Below, piece by piece: positions 1 to 8,532 of a DNA stretch of 10,017 bases. Position numbers and translations under genes: made by a program. Each line of letters starts with the position of its first letter. Positions within the stretch are counted from its first letter, which is position 1. Origin of the DNA: Actinomycetota bacterium (lineage in GTDB: Bacteria; Actinomycetota; Actinomycetes; Actinomycetales; Microbacteriaceae); assembly GCA_009704225.1 (NCBI GenBank), contig WLEN01000019.1, positions 1-10,017 of the forward strand. The letters are read 5' to 3'. Under the pieces are notes generated by a model. It was given only the letters and a program-made list of their open reading frames with translations. It was not told the DNA's origin and did not search any database.

Positions 1-418
1 AGAACAGAATGGCGGCCAACGACAGGGCCGCGGCGAGAGGGTTTGCGACAAGTGTCAACACGGCGAGAGACGCCAACCCGATCGTGAAGGCAAATATGAG
101 CGCCGATCGTGGACTCACCTCGCCCGTGACGATGGGGCGGCCTTTGGTTCGGGCCATGAGCGTGTCGATGTCGCGGTCGATGTACATGTTGAACGCATTC
201 GCAGAGCCAGCGCTCAGTGCTCCTCCCACGAGAGTTCCGAGTATGAGCCACACATCGGGAACTCCGCGGGCCGCCAGTACCATCACCGGGGCAGTCGTGA
301 CGAGGAGCAGTTCGATCACGCGGGGCTTCATGAGAGCGATGTACGCTCCAATTCGCCGAACAACTGGAGCGAAAGTGGACGACCCGTTCGCGGAGCGGTT
401 AAGGGTCGATGGTGCCAC
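1..418 (-). CDS. ctaB: Protoheme IX farnesyltransferase (heme O synthase), N-terminal part, cut by window edge
   Basis: Integral membrane UbiA-family prenyltransferase that transfers a farnesyl group from farnesyl diphosphate to heme b, giving heme O on the way to the heme A of aa3-type cytochrome oxidase. About 139 residues are visible; the rest lies beyond base 1. After a polar N-terminus of about 25 residues comes [15 protein letters not shown], the usual start of the first membrane helix, then the family's Asp-rich prenyl-diphosphate site NMYIDRDID (N-x3-D-x3-D), followed by [18 protein letters not shown] and further hydrophobic helices. I chose GTG at 418: an in-frame TAG lies four codons upstream (430-428) and no other start codon lies between. 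No Shine-Dalgarno motif precedes it, but a TAGACT -10-like box ends 7 bases upstream, so the transcript may be leaderless. It is divergent from tkt, the order I recall from other actinobacteria. Family assignment is secure; the exact start is slightly less so. Confidence 0.95.
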   Translation of the reverse strand, partial: MAPSTLNRSANGSSTFAPVVRRIGAYIALMKPRVIELLLVTTAPVMVLAARGVPDVWLILGTLVGGALSAGSANAFNMYIDRDIDTLMARTKGRPIVTGEVSPRSALIFAFTIGLASLAVLTLVANPLAAALSLAAILF

Positions 419-424
419 GAGCTC

Positions 425-430
425 AGTCTA
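425..430 (-). promoter_or_regulatory. Putative -10 box for ctaB (TAGACT)
   Basis: Read on the minus strand, TAGACT fits the actinobacterial -10 pattern TANNNT. Its 3' T at 425 lies 7 bases from the first base of the ctaB GTG at 418, the usual distance from -10 box to transcription start. Transcription would then begin at or next to the start codon. I see no convincing -35 hexamer 16-19 bases upstream, which is common in these genomes. Motif-based inference only. Confidence 0.45.
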
Positions 431-458
431 TTCTCTGCCCGCCAGTGCCGTTTCCCGC

Positions 459-464
459 TAGACT
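459..464 (+). promoter_or_regulatory. Putative -10 box for the tkt operon (TAGACT)
   Basis: The hexamer TAGACT occurs here on the plus strand, as a mirror of the one on the minus strand at 425-430. Transcription would start near 471, giving a leader of roughly 87 bases before the tkt ATG. That leader would contain the TGACGTCA palindrome and the CGAGGG/CCCTCG inverted repeat. No clear -35 element is visible 16-19 bases upstream. A rival reading is that the TTGACG at 500-505 is a -35 element, but no TANNNT follows it at normal spacing. Confidence 0.35.
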
Positions 465-500
465 TGCGCCACCAGCACCGCGAGCCCGATTGTGTGCCAT

Positions 501-508
501 TGACGTCA
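501..508. promoter_or_regulatory. Perfect 8-base palindrome TGACGTCA, possible operator
   Basis: TGACGTCA is a perfect palindrome about 50 bases before the tkt start and about 83 bases before ctaB. It sits in the only non-coding stretch that can control the six-gene operon. A short perfect palindrome there is compatible with binding of a dimeric regulator. I cannot name the regulator, and an 8-base palindrome can arise by chance. Confidence 0.3.
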
Positions 509-509
509 C

Positions 510-539
510 CGAGGGTTGCGGCGAGGCGGTAATCCCTCG
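510..539 (+). repeat. Inverted repeat CGAGGG / CCCTCG upstream of tkt
   Basis: CGAGGG (510-515) and CCCTCG (534-539) can pair as a 6-base stem with an 18-base loop. The loop carries GGCGAGGCGG and the repeat ends 18 bases before the tkt ATG. If the TAGACT box at 459-464 drives the operon, this hairpin lies in the mRNA leader and could affect ribosome access. It could instead be a DNA operator. No U-run follows, so it is not an intrinsic terminator. Confidence 0.3.
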
Positions 540-557
540 CTTGAGATTGGATAGTTG

Positions 558-2663
558 ATGACCACACTGAACTGGACTGAACTCGACGCGAAAGCGGTCG
601 ACACCGCTCGACTTCTCGCTGTGGATGCGGTGGAAAAGGTCGGGAACGGGCACCCCGGGACGGCTATGTCCATGGCTCCGGTCGCCTATTTGCTCTACCA
701 AAAGGTGATGAGGCACGATCCGGCGGACACTCATTGGCTCGGTCGTGACCGTTTCGTGTTATCGATTGGGCACTCGTCGCTAACTCAATACACGCAACTC
801 TTTCTTGGCGGTTTCGGGCTCGAAATCGACGATCTCAAATCCTTCCGAACCTGGGGCTCCAAGACACCTGGCCATCCCGAATTCGGACACACGAAGGGCG
901 TCGAGATCACGACCGGGCCGCTTGGTCAGGGACTCGCGTCGGCGGTCGGAATGGCCTACGCTCAACGCTTCGAACGCGGGCTGTTTGACCCCAAGGCCGG
1001 GCAAGGAACGTCCCCGTTTGATCATTACACCTACGTCATTTGCGGCGACGGTGACATGCAGGAGGGAGTCACCGCCGAGGCGTCGTCGCTCGCTGGTCAC
1101 CAGCAACTCGGAAATCTCGTTGTGATCTATGACTCCAATCAGATTTCTATCGAAGATGACACCAACATTGCGTTCACCGAAGACATCGCCGCGCGGTACC
1201 GCGCTTATGGTTGGGATGTCCGCGAAGTGTCATGGCGAACCCCCAAGGGATACGTCGAAGACGTGCCGGCGTTACACGCGGCAATCGAGTTGGGCAAGGC
1301 CGAGACGTCAAAACCAACGCTCGTGATTCTTAAGACCATCATCGGCTGGCCGGCACCGACCAAGCAAAATACTGGCAAAATTCACGGTTCCGCACTCGGA
1401 GCGGACGAAGCCAAGGGAACGAAATCGGCGCTTGGCTGGGACCCAGAACTGTCGTTCGTAGTTCCCGACGACGTGTTGGCACATACTCGTGCCCTCAAGG
1501 ACCGTGCCGCTGTTGACCGTGCAGAATGGCAGAAATCGTTTGACTCGTGGGCGTCGGCCAACGCCGACCAGAAGAAGCTGTTGGACCGCATATTAGCCGG
1601 TGAATTACCGGTTGATATCGAGGCAGCACTCCCCGTATTCGAGGCTGGGACGTCTCTGGCTACGCGCGCAGCGAGCGGCAAGGTCCTCAACGCTCTCGCA
1701 CCGGTCATGCCGGAACTGTGGGGCGGATCATCCGACCTTGCAGAATCCAACCTCACGACGATTGACGGAGCAAAGTCGTTCGTCCCCGCCGAACACTCGA
1801 CGGGTCACTGGAGCGGAGACCTTTATGGTCGAGTTCTGCACTTCGGGATTCGCGAACACGCCATGGGCGCAATCCTCAACGGAATAGCTCTGCATGGACC
1901 AACGCGCTCGTACGGCGGCACATTCCTCATTTTCAGCGACTACATGCGCCCGGCCGTTCGCCTGGCCGCACTGATGAAGACACCCTCGATTTTCGTGTGG
2001 TCGCATGATTCGGTCGCCCTCGGTGAAGACGGCCCGACCCACCAACCGATTGAGCAACTTGCGACTCTCAGGGCGATTCCGGGCCTCGATATGGTCCGTC
2101 CGGCCGACGCCAATGAAACCGCGTGGGCGTGGAAGGCAATTCTCGAACGTCGAAACGGTCCTGCGGGTATCGCCCTGTCACGTCAGAATCTGCCTGTATT
2201 CGCCCGCGGATCTGCAGCGAGTGACACTGAATTTGCGCCAGCACATCACGCGACAAAGGGTGCATACACGCTCATTGATTCTCCGACCGGAACTGTCGAT
2301 GTCATCATCATCGGTACCGGGTCGGAGGTGAGTGTTGCTGTGGACGCCCGGGATATGCTCGCGACGAAAGGTATCGGCGCACGCGTCGTGTCGGCCCCTT
2401 GCCTCGAATGGTTCGACGAACAACCCGAGGCGTACCGTGAATCGGTCCTCCCCCGCGCCGTTACCGCGCGTGTCTCGGTCGAAGCGGGAATTGCTCTTGG
2501 ATGGTCGAAGTACGTTGGCGCGAATGGTGCATCGATCTCGATCGAGCATTTCGGTGCGTCGGCCGACTATCAGACCCTGTTCCGTGAATTCGGAATTACC
2601 CCTGACGCCGTTGTAACTGCGGCCGAAACTCTGCTCTCGTCAACTGAAAGGCACGCGTCGTGA
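558..2663 (+). CDS. tkt: Transketolase
   Basis: Thiamine-diphosphate enzyme of the non-oxidative pentose phosphate pathway. It moves two-carbon ketol units between xylulose-5-phosphate and ribose-5-phosphate or erythrose-4-phosphate. The protein is 701 residues, normal for the family. The N-terminal domain has GHPG (31-34), GPLGQG (120-125) and the cofactor motif beginning GDGDMQEG (163-170) and ending in the DSN of residues 192-194. IHGSA near 275-279 supplies a substrate-site histidine. The pyrimidine domain has IREHAM with the catalytic Glu near 433, and [16 protein letters not shown] from 482. The C-terminal domain ends with a typical [17 protein letters not shown] region. I prefer ATG 558 over the adjacent in-frame TTG 555; the ribosome site is weak, with only GGAT at 549-552. 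It is the first gene of the operon and overlaps tal by four bases. Confidence 0.98.
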   Translation: MTTLNWTELDAKAVDTARLLAVDAVEKVGNGHPGTAMSMAPVAYLLYQKVMRHDPADTHWLGRDRFVLSIGHSSLTQYTQLFLGGFGLEIDDLKSFRTWGSKTPGHPEFGHTKGVEITTGPLGQGLASAVGMAYAQRFERGLFDPKAGQGTSPFDHYTYVICGDGDMQEGVTAEASSLAGHQQLGNLVVIYDSNQISIEDDTNIAFTEDIAARYRAYGWDVREVSWRTPKGYVEDVPALHAAIELGKAETSKPTLVILKTIIGWPAPTKQNTGKIHGSALGADEAKGTKSALGWDPELSFVVPDDVLAHTRALKDRAAVDRAEWQKSFDSWASANADQKKLLDRILAGELPVDIEAALPVFEAGTSLATRAASGKVLNALAPVMPELWGGSSDLAESNLTTIDGAKSFVPAEHSTGHWSGDLYGRVLHFGIREHAMGAILNGIALHGPTRSYGGTFLIFSDYMRPAVRLAALMKTPSIFVWSHDSVALGEDGPTHQPIEQLATLRAIPGLDMVRPADANETAWAWKAILERRNGPAGIALSRQNLPVFARGSAASDTEFAPAHHATKGAYTLIDSPTGTVDVIIIGTGSEVSVAVDARDMLATKGIGARVVSAPCLEWFDEQPEAYRESVLPRAVTARVSVEAGIALGWSKYVGANGASISIEHFGASADYQTLFREFGITPDAVVTAAETLLSSTERHAS
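2646..2651 (+). promoter_or_regulatory. Ribosome binding site for tal inside tkt
   Basis: GAAAGG lies 8 bases before the GTG at 2660, within the last codons of tkt. It supports the GTG start, which overlaps the tkt stop as GTGA, and suggests translational coupling. Confidence 0.6.
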
Positions 2664-3766
2664 CCACTCCCACCCAGGAACTTTCCGACATCGGAGTATC
2701 AATCTGGCTCGACGACTTGTCGCGAGACCGTATCCAATCGGGTTCACTCGAATCGCTCATCGCAACTCGAAACGTTGTCGGGGTCACCACCAACCCAACG
2801 ATCTTTGCGTCAGCGCTCGCAACAGGGCAGACATACGGCGCACAAATCGCTGAGCTCGCCGCCGCTGGAGCATCTGTCACTGAGGCGGTTTTCGCGGCAA
2901 CGAGTGACGATGTCGCTGCCGCGTGTGACATCTTTCTGCCCGTCTACGACAGGACGAAAGGTCAAGATGGTCGCGTGTCGATCGAGGTGGAACCGACGCT
3001 TGCGTTCAATGCGACAGAGACCATTGCACAAGCAAAAGAACTGTTTGCCCGCGTCGGACGCGACAATGTCATGATCAAAATCCCCGCGACAATCGAGGGC
3101 CTCGCTGCGATCACCGCTGTGCTCGCCGAAGGCATCAGCGTCAACGTGACGCTCATCTTTTCTATCGAACGATACGCCGACGTAATCGATGCGTACCTTG
3201 CCGGACTGGAGGCAGCGAAAGCGAACGGCCACGACCTATCGACCATCCACTCGGTCGCGTCGTTCTTCGTGTCGCGGGTCGACACCGAAATCGACAAGCG
3301 ACTCATCGCCATCGGTACTGACGACGCACTCGCTCTTAAGAGCAAGGCGGGTGTCGCGAACGCGCGACTCGCGTATGAACTGTTCGAACAGAAGTTCGCG
3401 AGCGAGCGGGCAACGGCACTACTGTCTCAAGGCGGGAATCGTCAGCGACCTTTGTGGGCGTCGACGGGCGTCAAAGACCCAGCGCTGCCCGACACGCTGT
3501 ACGTGACCGAACTAGCCGTCGGTGACACTGTCAACACCATGCCCGAGAAGACACTTGAGGCGACGTTCGACCATGCCCCGGTTCACGGCGACGCGGTCAG
3601 AGGACGTTACGACGATGCACGCGCTACGCTCGCGGCAATCGAAACACACGGCATCTCGATTGTCGACGTGACGACTTTGTTGGAGCGCGAAGGCGTCGAC
3701 AAATTCATCGTCTCGTGGAATGAACTTCTTGACATCGTCACGGCGGCCATGAAGTCTTCTCGATGA
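2660..3766 (+). CDS. tal: Transaldolase
   Basis: Transfers a dihydroxyacetone unit from sedoheptulose-7-phosphate to glyceraldehyde-3-phosphate, giving erythrose-4-phosphate and fructose-6-phosphate. At 368 residues it is the long class found in actinobacteria. Visible features are [12 protein letters not shown] (14-25) with the early conserved Asp, GVTTNPTIF (41-49), SIEVEPTLA (107-115), NVMIKIPAT with the Schiff-base lysine at 140, NVTLIFS (162-168), [11 protein letters not shown] (198-208), RPLWASTG (263-270) and NTMPEKT (292-298). The GTG start overlaps the tkt stop (GTGA) and is supported by GAAAGG upstream. The 3' end overlaps pgi as ATGA. Its product fructose-6-phosphate is the substrate of the next gene's enzyme, so neighbour and function agree. 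No damage is seen. Confidence 0.98.
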   Translation: MTTPTQELSDIGVSIWLDDLSRDRIQSGSLESLIATRNVVGVTTNPTIFASALATGQTYGAQIAELAAAGASVTEAVFAATSDDVAAACDIFLPVYDRTKGQDGRVSIEVEPTLAFNATETIAQAKELFARVGRDNVMIKIPATIEGLAAITAVLAEGISVNVTLIFSIERYADVIDAYLAGLEAAKANGHDLSTIHSVASFFVSRVDTEIDKRLIAIGTDDALALKSKAGVANARLAYELFEQKFASERATALLSQGGNRQRPLWASTGVKDPALPDTLYVTELAVGDTVNTMPEKTLEATFDHAPVHGDAVRGRYDDARATLAAIETHGISIVDVTTLLEREGVDKFIVSWNELLDIVTAAMKSSR

Positions 3767-5358
3767 TTGGTGTCTCGGTATCCGGAGTAGCCGCTGACGC
3801 CGTCGAGCGTCACCTGCCTGCTCTTGTTGCCGAGCAATTCGCTTCTCGACTTGGGGACGAAGATGCCACACTGTGGGGACGTGATGCCGAGTCCGAAGCA
3901 TCTATTCGCCTTGGCTGGGTGCACGCAAGCAAAAATTCGCGCTCGCTTGTTTCGGAAATCCTCGCGTTGCGCGAAGAGTTCCGCGCTCGAGGGCTGACCC
4001 GCGTTGTGCTTTGCGGGATGGGCGGATCGTCACTCGCTCCCGAGGTGATTACGCGAACCGAGGGTGTCCCTCTCGTTGTTCTCGACACCACCCATCCGGC
4101 ACAACTATCGCGCGTTGTTGACGACGACATCGAATCAACAGTTGTGGTGGTCTCATCGAAGTCGGGGTCGACCGTCGAAACTGATTCGCACAAGCGAGCG
4201 TTCGAGGCCGCGTTCACCGCGGTTGGAATTGACCCGCTGACCCGGATTGTGATTGTCACGGACCCCGGTTCGCCTTTGGATGTCGCGGCGCGTGACGACG
4301 GGTATCGCGTGTTCAACGCCGATCCGCATGTCGGCGGACGGTACTCGGCTCTCACAGCGTTCGGGTTGGTCCCCTCTGGACTTGCGGGCGTGGACATCGA
4401 TGCGCTTTTGGACGACGCTGACGCTGCTCTCCCCGCACTTCTCGTGGACAACAATTCGAACCCGGGGTTGGTGCTCGGAGCGGCAATGGCCGGGACATCG
4501 CCACGTCGAGACAAAATCGGGATCGTGTCAACGAAATCGTCCATCGTCGGTCTCGGAGAGTGGATCGAGCAACTCGTGGCGGAGTCCACCGGTAAGAACA
4601 GCACCGGCGTTCTTCCTGTCGTTCTCGAACCGCGCGCACCCGACCTTTCTGCCATCGATCTTCTCCCGGTGAACATACTCGACACCCCTGAAGACGCGAT
4701 TGCCGACTCGGTGACGGTCGCGGGACCCCTCGGTTCACAGTTGATCCTTTGGGAGGTCGCCACCGCAGTTGCTGGTCGACTACTCGGTATCAACCCCTTT
4801 GACCAGCCAGATGTCGAATCGGCCAAGATTGCGGCGCGAACCTTCCTTGACGGATCTCCAGAAGCGCACGCGCCATTTGCCACCGACGGTGTCGTGACGA
4901 TGAGCGCGCTCGGTTACCAACCGACTGCGACGACGACGGCAGGAGCAGTGCTCGAGATTCTGTCGCTGGTTGCACGTGACGGTTACGTGTCTATTCACGC
5001 CTACGCCGATCGAGACGCAGGATCAGGACTAGAAACCGTTCGTGACACAATCGCCGCGGCGAGTGGGGGTCGTCCGACGACTTTCGGCTGGGGCCCGCGT
5101 TTCCTGCACTCCACTGGTCAGTACCACAAAGGCGGACCGGCTCAAGGAGTGTTCATCCAGATACTCGAACGGGCTATCGACGACCGAGAAGTTCCCGGCC
5201 AACCCTTTACGTTCGGGGTCTTGCTCGAGGCACAAGCGCGTGGCGACGCTAGTGTTCTCGCCAACCACGACCGCCCTGTATTGACGCTGACGGTTGATGG
5301 TTTCAGCAATCTCACTGCTCTCGTTGCGTCACTTCGACGCGTGGGGGCGGGTTCGTGA
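3763..5358 (+). CDS. pgi: Glucose-6-phosphate isomerase
   Basis: Interconverts fructose-6-phosphate and glucose-6-phosphate. The 531-residue protein has two sugar-isomerase (SIS) folds. Residues that fit the family are [12 protein letters not shown] (84-95), [10 protein letters not shown] (131-140, phosphate-binding serines), the signature [19 protein letters not shown] (191-209), ESTGKN (274-279, with the expected active-site Glu), [11 protein letters not shown] (342-352) and [10 protein letters not shown] (449-458). The divergent sequence resembles the isomerase half of the fused transaldolase/phosphoglucose isomerase proteins known in some bacteria, rather than the longer classical Pgi. 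The ATG overlaps the tal stop (ATGA); the ribosome site is weak (GAAG at 3751-3754). Its place between tal and zwf would return non-oxidative branch product to Zwf as substrate. The identity is well supported; the similarity to the fusion half is from memory. Confidence 0.95.
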   Translation: MIGVSVSGVAADAVERHLPALVAEQFASRLGDEDATLWGRDAESEASIRLGWVHASKNSRSLVSEILALREEFRARGLTRVVLCGMGGSSLAPEVITRTEGVPLVVLDTTHPAQLSRVVDDDIESTVVVVSSKSGSTVETDSHKRAFEAAFTAVGIDPLTRIVIVTDPGSPLDVAARDDGYRVFNADPHVGGRYSALTAFGLVPSGLAGVDIDALLDDADAALPALLVDNNSNPGLVLGAAMAGTSPRRDKIGIVSTKSSIVGLGEWIEQLVAESTGKNSTGVLPVVLEPRAPDLSAIDLLPVNILDTPEDAIADSVTVAGPLGSQLILWEVATAVAGRLLGINPFDQPDVESAKIAARTFLDGSPEAHAPFATDGVVTMSALGYQPTATTTAGAVLEILSLVARDGYVSIHAYADRDAGSGLETVRDTIAAASGGRPTTFGWGPRFLHSTGQYHKGGPAQGVFIQILERAIDDREVPGQPFTFGVLLEAQARGDASVLANHDRPVLTLTVDGFSNLTALVASLRRVGAGS

Positions 5359-6878
5359 GCTTCGCCAATCCCTTGCGGGACCCGAATGACCGTCGGCTAG
5401 GTCAAATCGCGGGACCTTCCGGCCTCGTCATTTTTGGAGTAACTGGCGACTTATCTCGCAAAAAGCTGATGCCCGCTGTATATGACCTTGCAAACAGAGG
5501 CTTACTTCCGCCCGGTTTCGCTTTGGTCGGATTTGCGCGACGAGAGTGGAAAGACCAGGACTTTTTGGCGGTTGTCCGTGAATCCGTGACGAAGTACGCT
5601 CGAACACCTTTTCGGGAAGACGTATGGCGCCAATTGGCGGAAGGAATTCGCTTTGTCGAGGGCGACTTTGACGACGACGCGGCCTTTGATCGACTGGTCG
5701 CAACTATTGCTGAGCTGGATCGCGTGCGCGGCACGATGGGAAATCACGCGTTCTATTTGTCCATTCCGCCACGCGCGTTCCCATTGGTTACCGAGCAACT
5801 AAGGCGCTCGGGGCTCGCATTGCCTAAAGACAACGAATGGCGCCGCGTTGTGATCGAAAAGCCATTCGGGTCGGACTTGACGAGCGCCCGCGAACTTAAC
5901 GCCGTGGTTGAGTCCGTTTTTCCCGCAGATTCCGTATTTCGAATCGATCATTACCTCGGTAAAGAAACGGTACAGAACATCCTCGCGCTGCGATTCGCCA
6001 ACATGTTTTACGAACCCATTTGGAACTCAAATTATGTTGATCACGTACAAATCACGATGGCCGAGGACATTGGCGTCGGCGGACGTGCTGGTTACTATGA
6101 CGGAATCGGTGCTGCGCGCGACGTTATTCAGAATCACCTCCTACAGCTTCTGGCGCTGACTGCGATGGAAGAACCTGTCTCGTTCGACGCGGTAGACCTT
6201 CGTGCAGAGAAGGAAAAGGTTCTGTCGGCCATCAAACTCCCCACAGACCTGTCGACCGTCACCGCGCGGGGTCAGTACGCCAGCGGCTGGCAGGGCGGCG
6301 TTAAGGTTCCCGGCTTCCTCGAAGAGGATGGCATGAATCCTGCTTCCGTGACCGAAACGTTCGCGGCAATGCGGCTCGACATCGACACGCGACGCTGGAG
6401 TGGCGTTCCGTTCTACCTGCGTGCCGGCAAAAGACTCGGTCGCCGAGTCACGGAAATCGCGGTCGTGTTTAAGCGCGCCCCTCAGTATCTCTTCGAGCAA
6501 AGCCAGGTCTCTAGTCTTTCCGAAAACGCGCTCGTCATTCGCGTACAGCCGGATGAGGGAGTCACGATGAAGTTTGGGTCAAAGGTGCCTGGAGCTGGGA
6601 TGCAGGTTCGCGACGTGACAATGGACTTTGGTTATGGACACGCCTTTACCGAGGAGAGTCCCGAGGCATACGAACGTCTCATTCTAGACGTCCTACTCGG
6701 CGACCCACCACTTTTCCCTCGGCATGAAGAGGTTGAGTTGTCGTGGAAAGTGTTAGACCCGATTGAAGATTTTTGGGCACGCCACGGCAAGCCGGAGCAA
6801 TATGCGCCCGGTTCGTGGGGACCTGAGTCGGCGCACGAGATGATGCGTCGCGACGGTCGCGAATGGAGACGCCCGTGA
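5355..6878 (+). CDS. zwf: Glucose-6-phosphate 1-dehydrogenase
   Basis: Oxidises glucose-6-phosphate to 6-phosphoglucono-lactone, reducing NADP+; this is the committed oxidative step of the pathway. The protein is 507 residues, normal length. The Rossmann nucleotide motif is GVTGDLSRKK (28-37). IEKPFG (167-172), the G6PD signature RIDHYLGKE (196-204) and RDVIQNHLLQ, with the likely catalytic His at 261, are all intact. The GTG at 5355 overlaps the pgi stop (GTGA). A run of five G at 5343-5347 could serve as ribosome site. No cysteine occurs anywhere in the protein, so the thiol redox control known for cyanobacterial enzymes cannot apply directly. OpcA, its assembly partner, follows immediately. 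Confidence 0.98.
   Translation: MSFANPLRDPNDRRLGQIAGPSGLVIFGVTGDLSRKKLMPAVYDLANRGLLPPGFALVGFARREWKDQDFLAVVRESVTKYARTPFREDVWRQLAEGIRFVEGDFDDDAAFDRLVATIAELDRVRGTMGNHAFYLSIPPRAFPLVTEQLRRSGLALPKDNEWRRVVIEKPFGSDLTSARELNAVVESVFPADSVFRIDHYLGKETVQNILALRFANMFYEPIWNSNYVDHVQITMAEDIGVGGRAGYYDGIGAARDVIQNHLLQLLALTAMEEPVSFDAVDLRAEKEKVLSAIKLPTDLSTVTARGQYASGWQGGVKVPGFLEEDGMNPASVTETFAAMRLDIDTRRWSGVPFYLRAGKRLGRRVTEIAVVFKRAPQYLFEQSQVSSLSENALVIRVQPDEGVTMKFGSKVPGAGMQVRDVTMDFGYGHAFTEESPEAYERLILDVLLGDPPLFPRHEEVELSWKVLDPIEDFWARHGKPEQYAPGSWGPESAHEMMRRDGREWRRP
6865..6869 (+). promoter_or_regulatory. Ribosome binding site that sets the opcA start
   Basis: GGAGA lies 5 bases before GTG 6875. It favours that GTG over the in-frame ATG at 6863, which overlaps this motif itself and so could not use it. 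Confidence 0.6.
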
Positions 6879-7816
6879 TCATCCCACTTCCGAACACCAC
6901 TGTGGCCAGTATCCTGCGAACACTTCAAAAGGCTCGAGGAGACGGCGGTGCCGTGGCTCTGGGGCGGGTGTTGACACTCGTGATTACGACGACCGACGAC
7001 AAGGTTGAAAAGGTTATTGCGGCGGCTAACGAAGCGTCGCGGGAACACCCGATGCGCATTATTGTCATCAATAACGTGTCCGATGCGAACCAGACGGTTC
7101 CGCTCAATGCGGAACTTCGACTCGGCGGCGACGCGGGTGCGAGCGAAGTCATACTCCTCAACGCGTCAGACGAGTTGGTCGGTGACCCCCAGGGACTCAT
7201 CAATGGACTGCTTTTGCCCGATGCGCCGATGGTTGCGTGGTGGCCGGACGCCGCTCCGCTGCGGATGTCGGAAACGTCCCTCGGACGCGTCGCGGGGCAC
7301 CGCATCGCCGACACCATTACGGCGTCGAATCCGGTTGAACTACTTCGAATCCTCGCCGAGGCCTACGAACCGGGAGACGTTGACCTGGGATGGACCCGAA
7401 TCACTCAGTGGCGGGGTTTGTTAGCAGCGACACTCGACACGGGAATCGATCTGGGGATCTCCAGCGCCAAGGTCTCGGGAGCATTGGACAACTCGGCACC
7501 GATACTTCTTGCCGCCTGGTTGCGAAGCGAACTCAACGTGCCAGTAGAACTGGCACTCGAAGGAAAAAGCGAACTGGGGAACATCATTCGTGCCGAGATC
7601 ATGACGAACTCCGGGTCGATTGTATTGGAGCGGACGGAACCCGGCTTCGCACGTCTCGAGCAACCGGGGCAACCAGATCATGCGATTTCGCTTCCTCTCC
7701 GTGGTCTCGGTGATTGCCTGACGGAAGAACTTCGCCGACTCGACGCGGATGTCGTGTTTGGGCGAGTGTTGACCGAGGGTATCCCCCTCCTTGTCGCGGA
7801 ATCGGAACTCATTTGA
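6875..7816 (+). CDS. opcA: Glucose-6-phosphate dehydrogenase assembly protein OpcA
   Basis: OpcA promotes assembly and activity of the G6PDH oligomer; in corynebacteria and mycobacteria it sits beside zwf in the same pathway cluster. From the GTG the protein is 313 residues and begins MIIPLPNTTV, which matches the short start typical of the family. The segment GGAVALGRVLTLVI (24-37) and AWWPDAAP (121-128) are the clearest family marks. A longer frame from ATG 6863 adds only four residues. The GTG is preferred because it overlaps the zwf stop as GTGA, like the neighbouring junctions, and has GGAGA at good spacing. There is a single cysteine near residue 281, so an internal disulfide switch is not possible. 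The stop overlaps the pgl start by one base (TGATG). Confidence 0.93.
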   Translation: MIIPLPNTTVASILRTLQKARGDGGAVALGRVLTLVITTTDDKVEKVIAAANEASREHPMRIIVINNVSDANQTVPLNAELRLGGDAGASEVILLNASDELVGDPQGLINGLLLPDAPMVAWWPDAAPLRMSETSLGRVAGHRIADTITASNPVELLRILAEAYEPGDVDLGWTRITQWRGLLAATLDTGIDLGISSAKVSGALDNSAPILLAAWLRSELNVPVELALEGKSELGNIIRAEIMTNSGSIVLERTEPGFARLEQPGQPDHAISLPLRGLGDCLTEELRRLDADVVFGRVLTEGIPLLVAESELI

Positions 7817-8532
7817 TGTATCGCCGACTCGAGGTCCTGCCGACGCGGTCGGCAGTCGAGGATCGCGTCGCTACAGAATTGTTGGCGGTCGTGCAATCGT
7901 CACTGGTCTCTCGAGGTCGTGCAGATATCGTCGTGACCGGCGGTACGGTCGGAATCGGCACACTCGCCGCTGTGGCACGGTCCCCTCTCGCCGCGACGGT
8001 CGATTGGACGCGAGTCCACGTGTGGTGGGGTGACGAACGATTCGTATCGGCAGGAAACCCGGAACGAAACGAACAACAGGCCAGGGACGCCCTCTTCTCT
8101 CACGTCGCGATTCCCGAGGCGAATCTGCACATATTCCCGGCCGACCATGGACAGACTGTTGAGGAAGCTCGGGATGAGTTCCTGGCCGAGCACGTCGATG
8201 GTTTTCCGGCGTTTGACGTTGTGCTCAACGGGATCGGCCCCGATGGTCACGCGGCCAGTTTGTTTCCCGGTCTCCCCCACGGTGAGGGCGAAGACGTGAT
8301 TGCGGTAGCGAATTCTCCGAAACCCCCCGCTAAACGCTTGTCGTTCACGTTTGACGCCTTGAATCGCGGCGAGCGTGTCTGGATTATTGCATCAGGGGCG
8401 GATAAGTCTGTTGCCGTCGCACGAATAATGGCGGACTCCCCTGAATCAGAAACTCCGGCGGCCGCTCTGCAGGGTATGGCCGAGACCGTCATCTGGGTTG
8501 ATGCAGGCGCGGCCTCAACGGTAACTGTTTAG
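7816..8532 (+). CDS. pgl: 6-phosphogluconolactonase
   Basis: Hydrolyses 6-phosphoglucono-lactone, the Zwf product, to 6-phosphogluconate. At 238 residues it is a standard cytosolic Pgl of the NagB/RpiA-like fold. Motifs in order are TGGTVG (41-46), VHVWWGDERFV (67-77), NGIGPDGHAASLFPG (138-152, with the expected catalytic His at 145) and NSPKPPAKRLSFTFDALN (166-183). The frame is open back to 7714, but the extra 34 residues lie wholly inside opcA, have no Pgl-like sequence and read as Arg/Pro-rich overlap. ATG 7816, placed as TGATG on the opcA stop, is the natural start; GGAA at 7804-7807 is a weak ribosome site. It is the last gene of the operon, and its TAG overlaps the rbpA stop on the other strand. 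Confidence 0.96.
   Translation: MYRRLEVLPTRSAVEDRVATELLAVVQSSLVSRGRADIVVTGGTVGIGTLAAVARSPLAATVDWTRVHVWWGDERFVSAGNPERNEQQARDALFSHVAIPEANLHIFPADHGQTVEEARDEFLAEHVDGFPAFDVVLNGIGPDGHAASLFPGLPHGEGEDVIAVANSPKPPAKRLSFTFDALNRGERVWIIASGADKSVAVARIMADSPESETPAAALQGMAETVIWVDAGAASTVTV

Noticed and set aside
9..461. Open frame on the plus strand at the start of the window
   Set aside because: It is the antisense of ctaB, whose minus-strand translation shows clear prenyltransferase motifs; the plus-strand product is low-complexity Arg/Ser/Thr.
500..533. sigma70-like promoter with TTGACG (500-505) as -35
   Set aside because: No TANNNT hexamer lies 16-19 bases downstream; the nearest TA-containing box (GGTAAT, 528-533) is at a 22-base spacing.
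3810..4883. Long open frame (357 codons) on the minus strand opposite pgi
   Set aside because: Its translation is rich in Ser, Arg and Thr with no recognisable domain. It lies wholly opposite a strongly supported pgi, and GC-rich codon use on one strand commonly leaves the antisense frame open.
6863..6874. ATG start for opcA four codons upstream
   Set aside because: It overlaps the GGAGA ribosome site; GTG 6875 has that site at good spacing and the GTGA overlap seen at other junctions.
7714..7815. N-terminal extension of Pgl by 34 residues
   Set aside because: The extra residues lie inside opcA, match nothing in the Pgl family and have a composition typical of an out-of-frame read. ATG 7816 gives a normal Pgl start.
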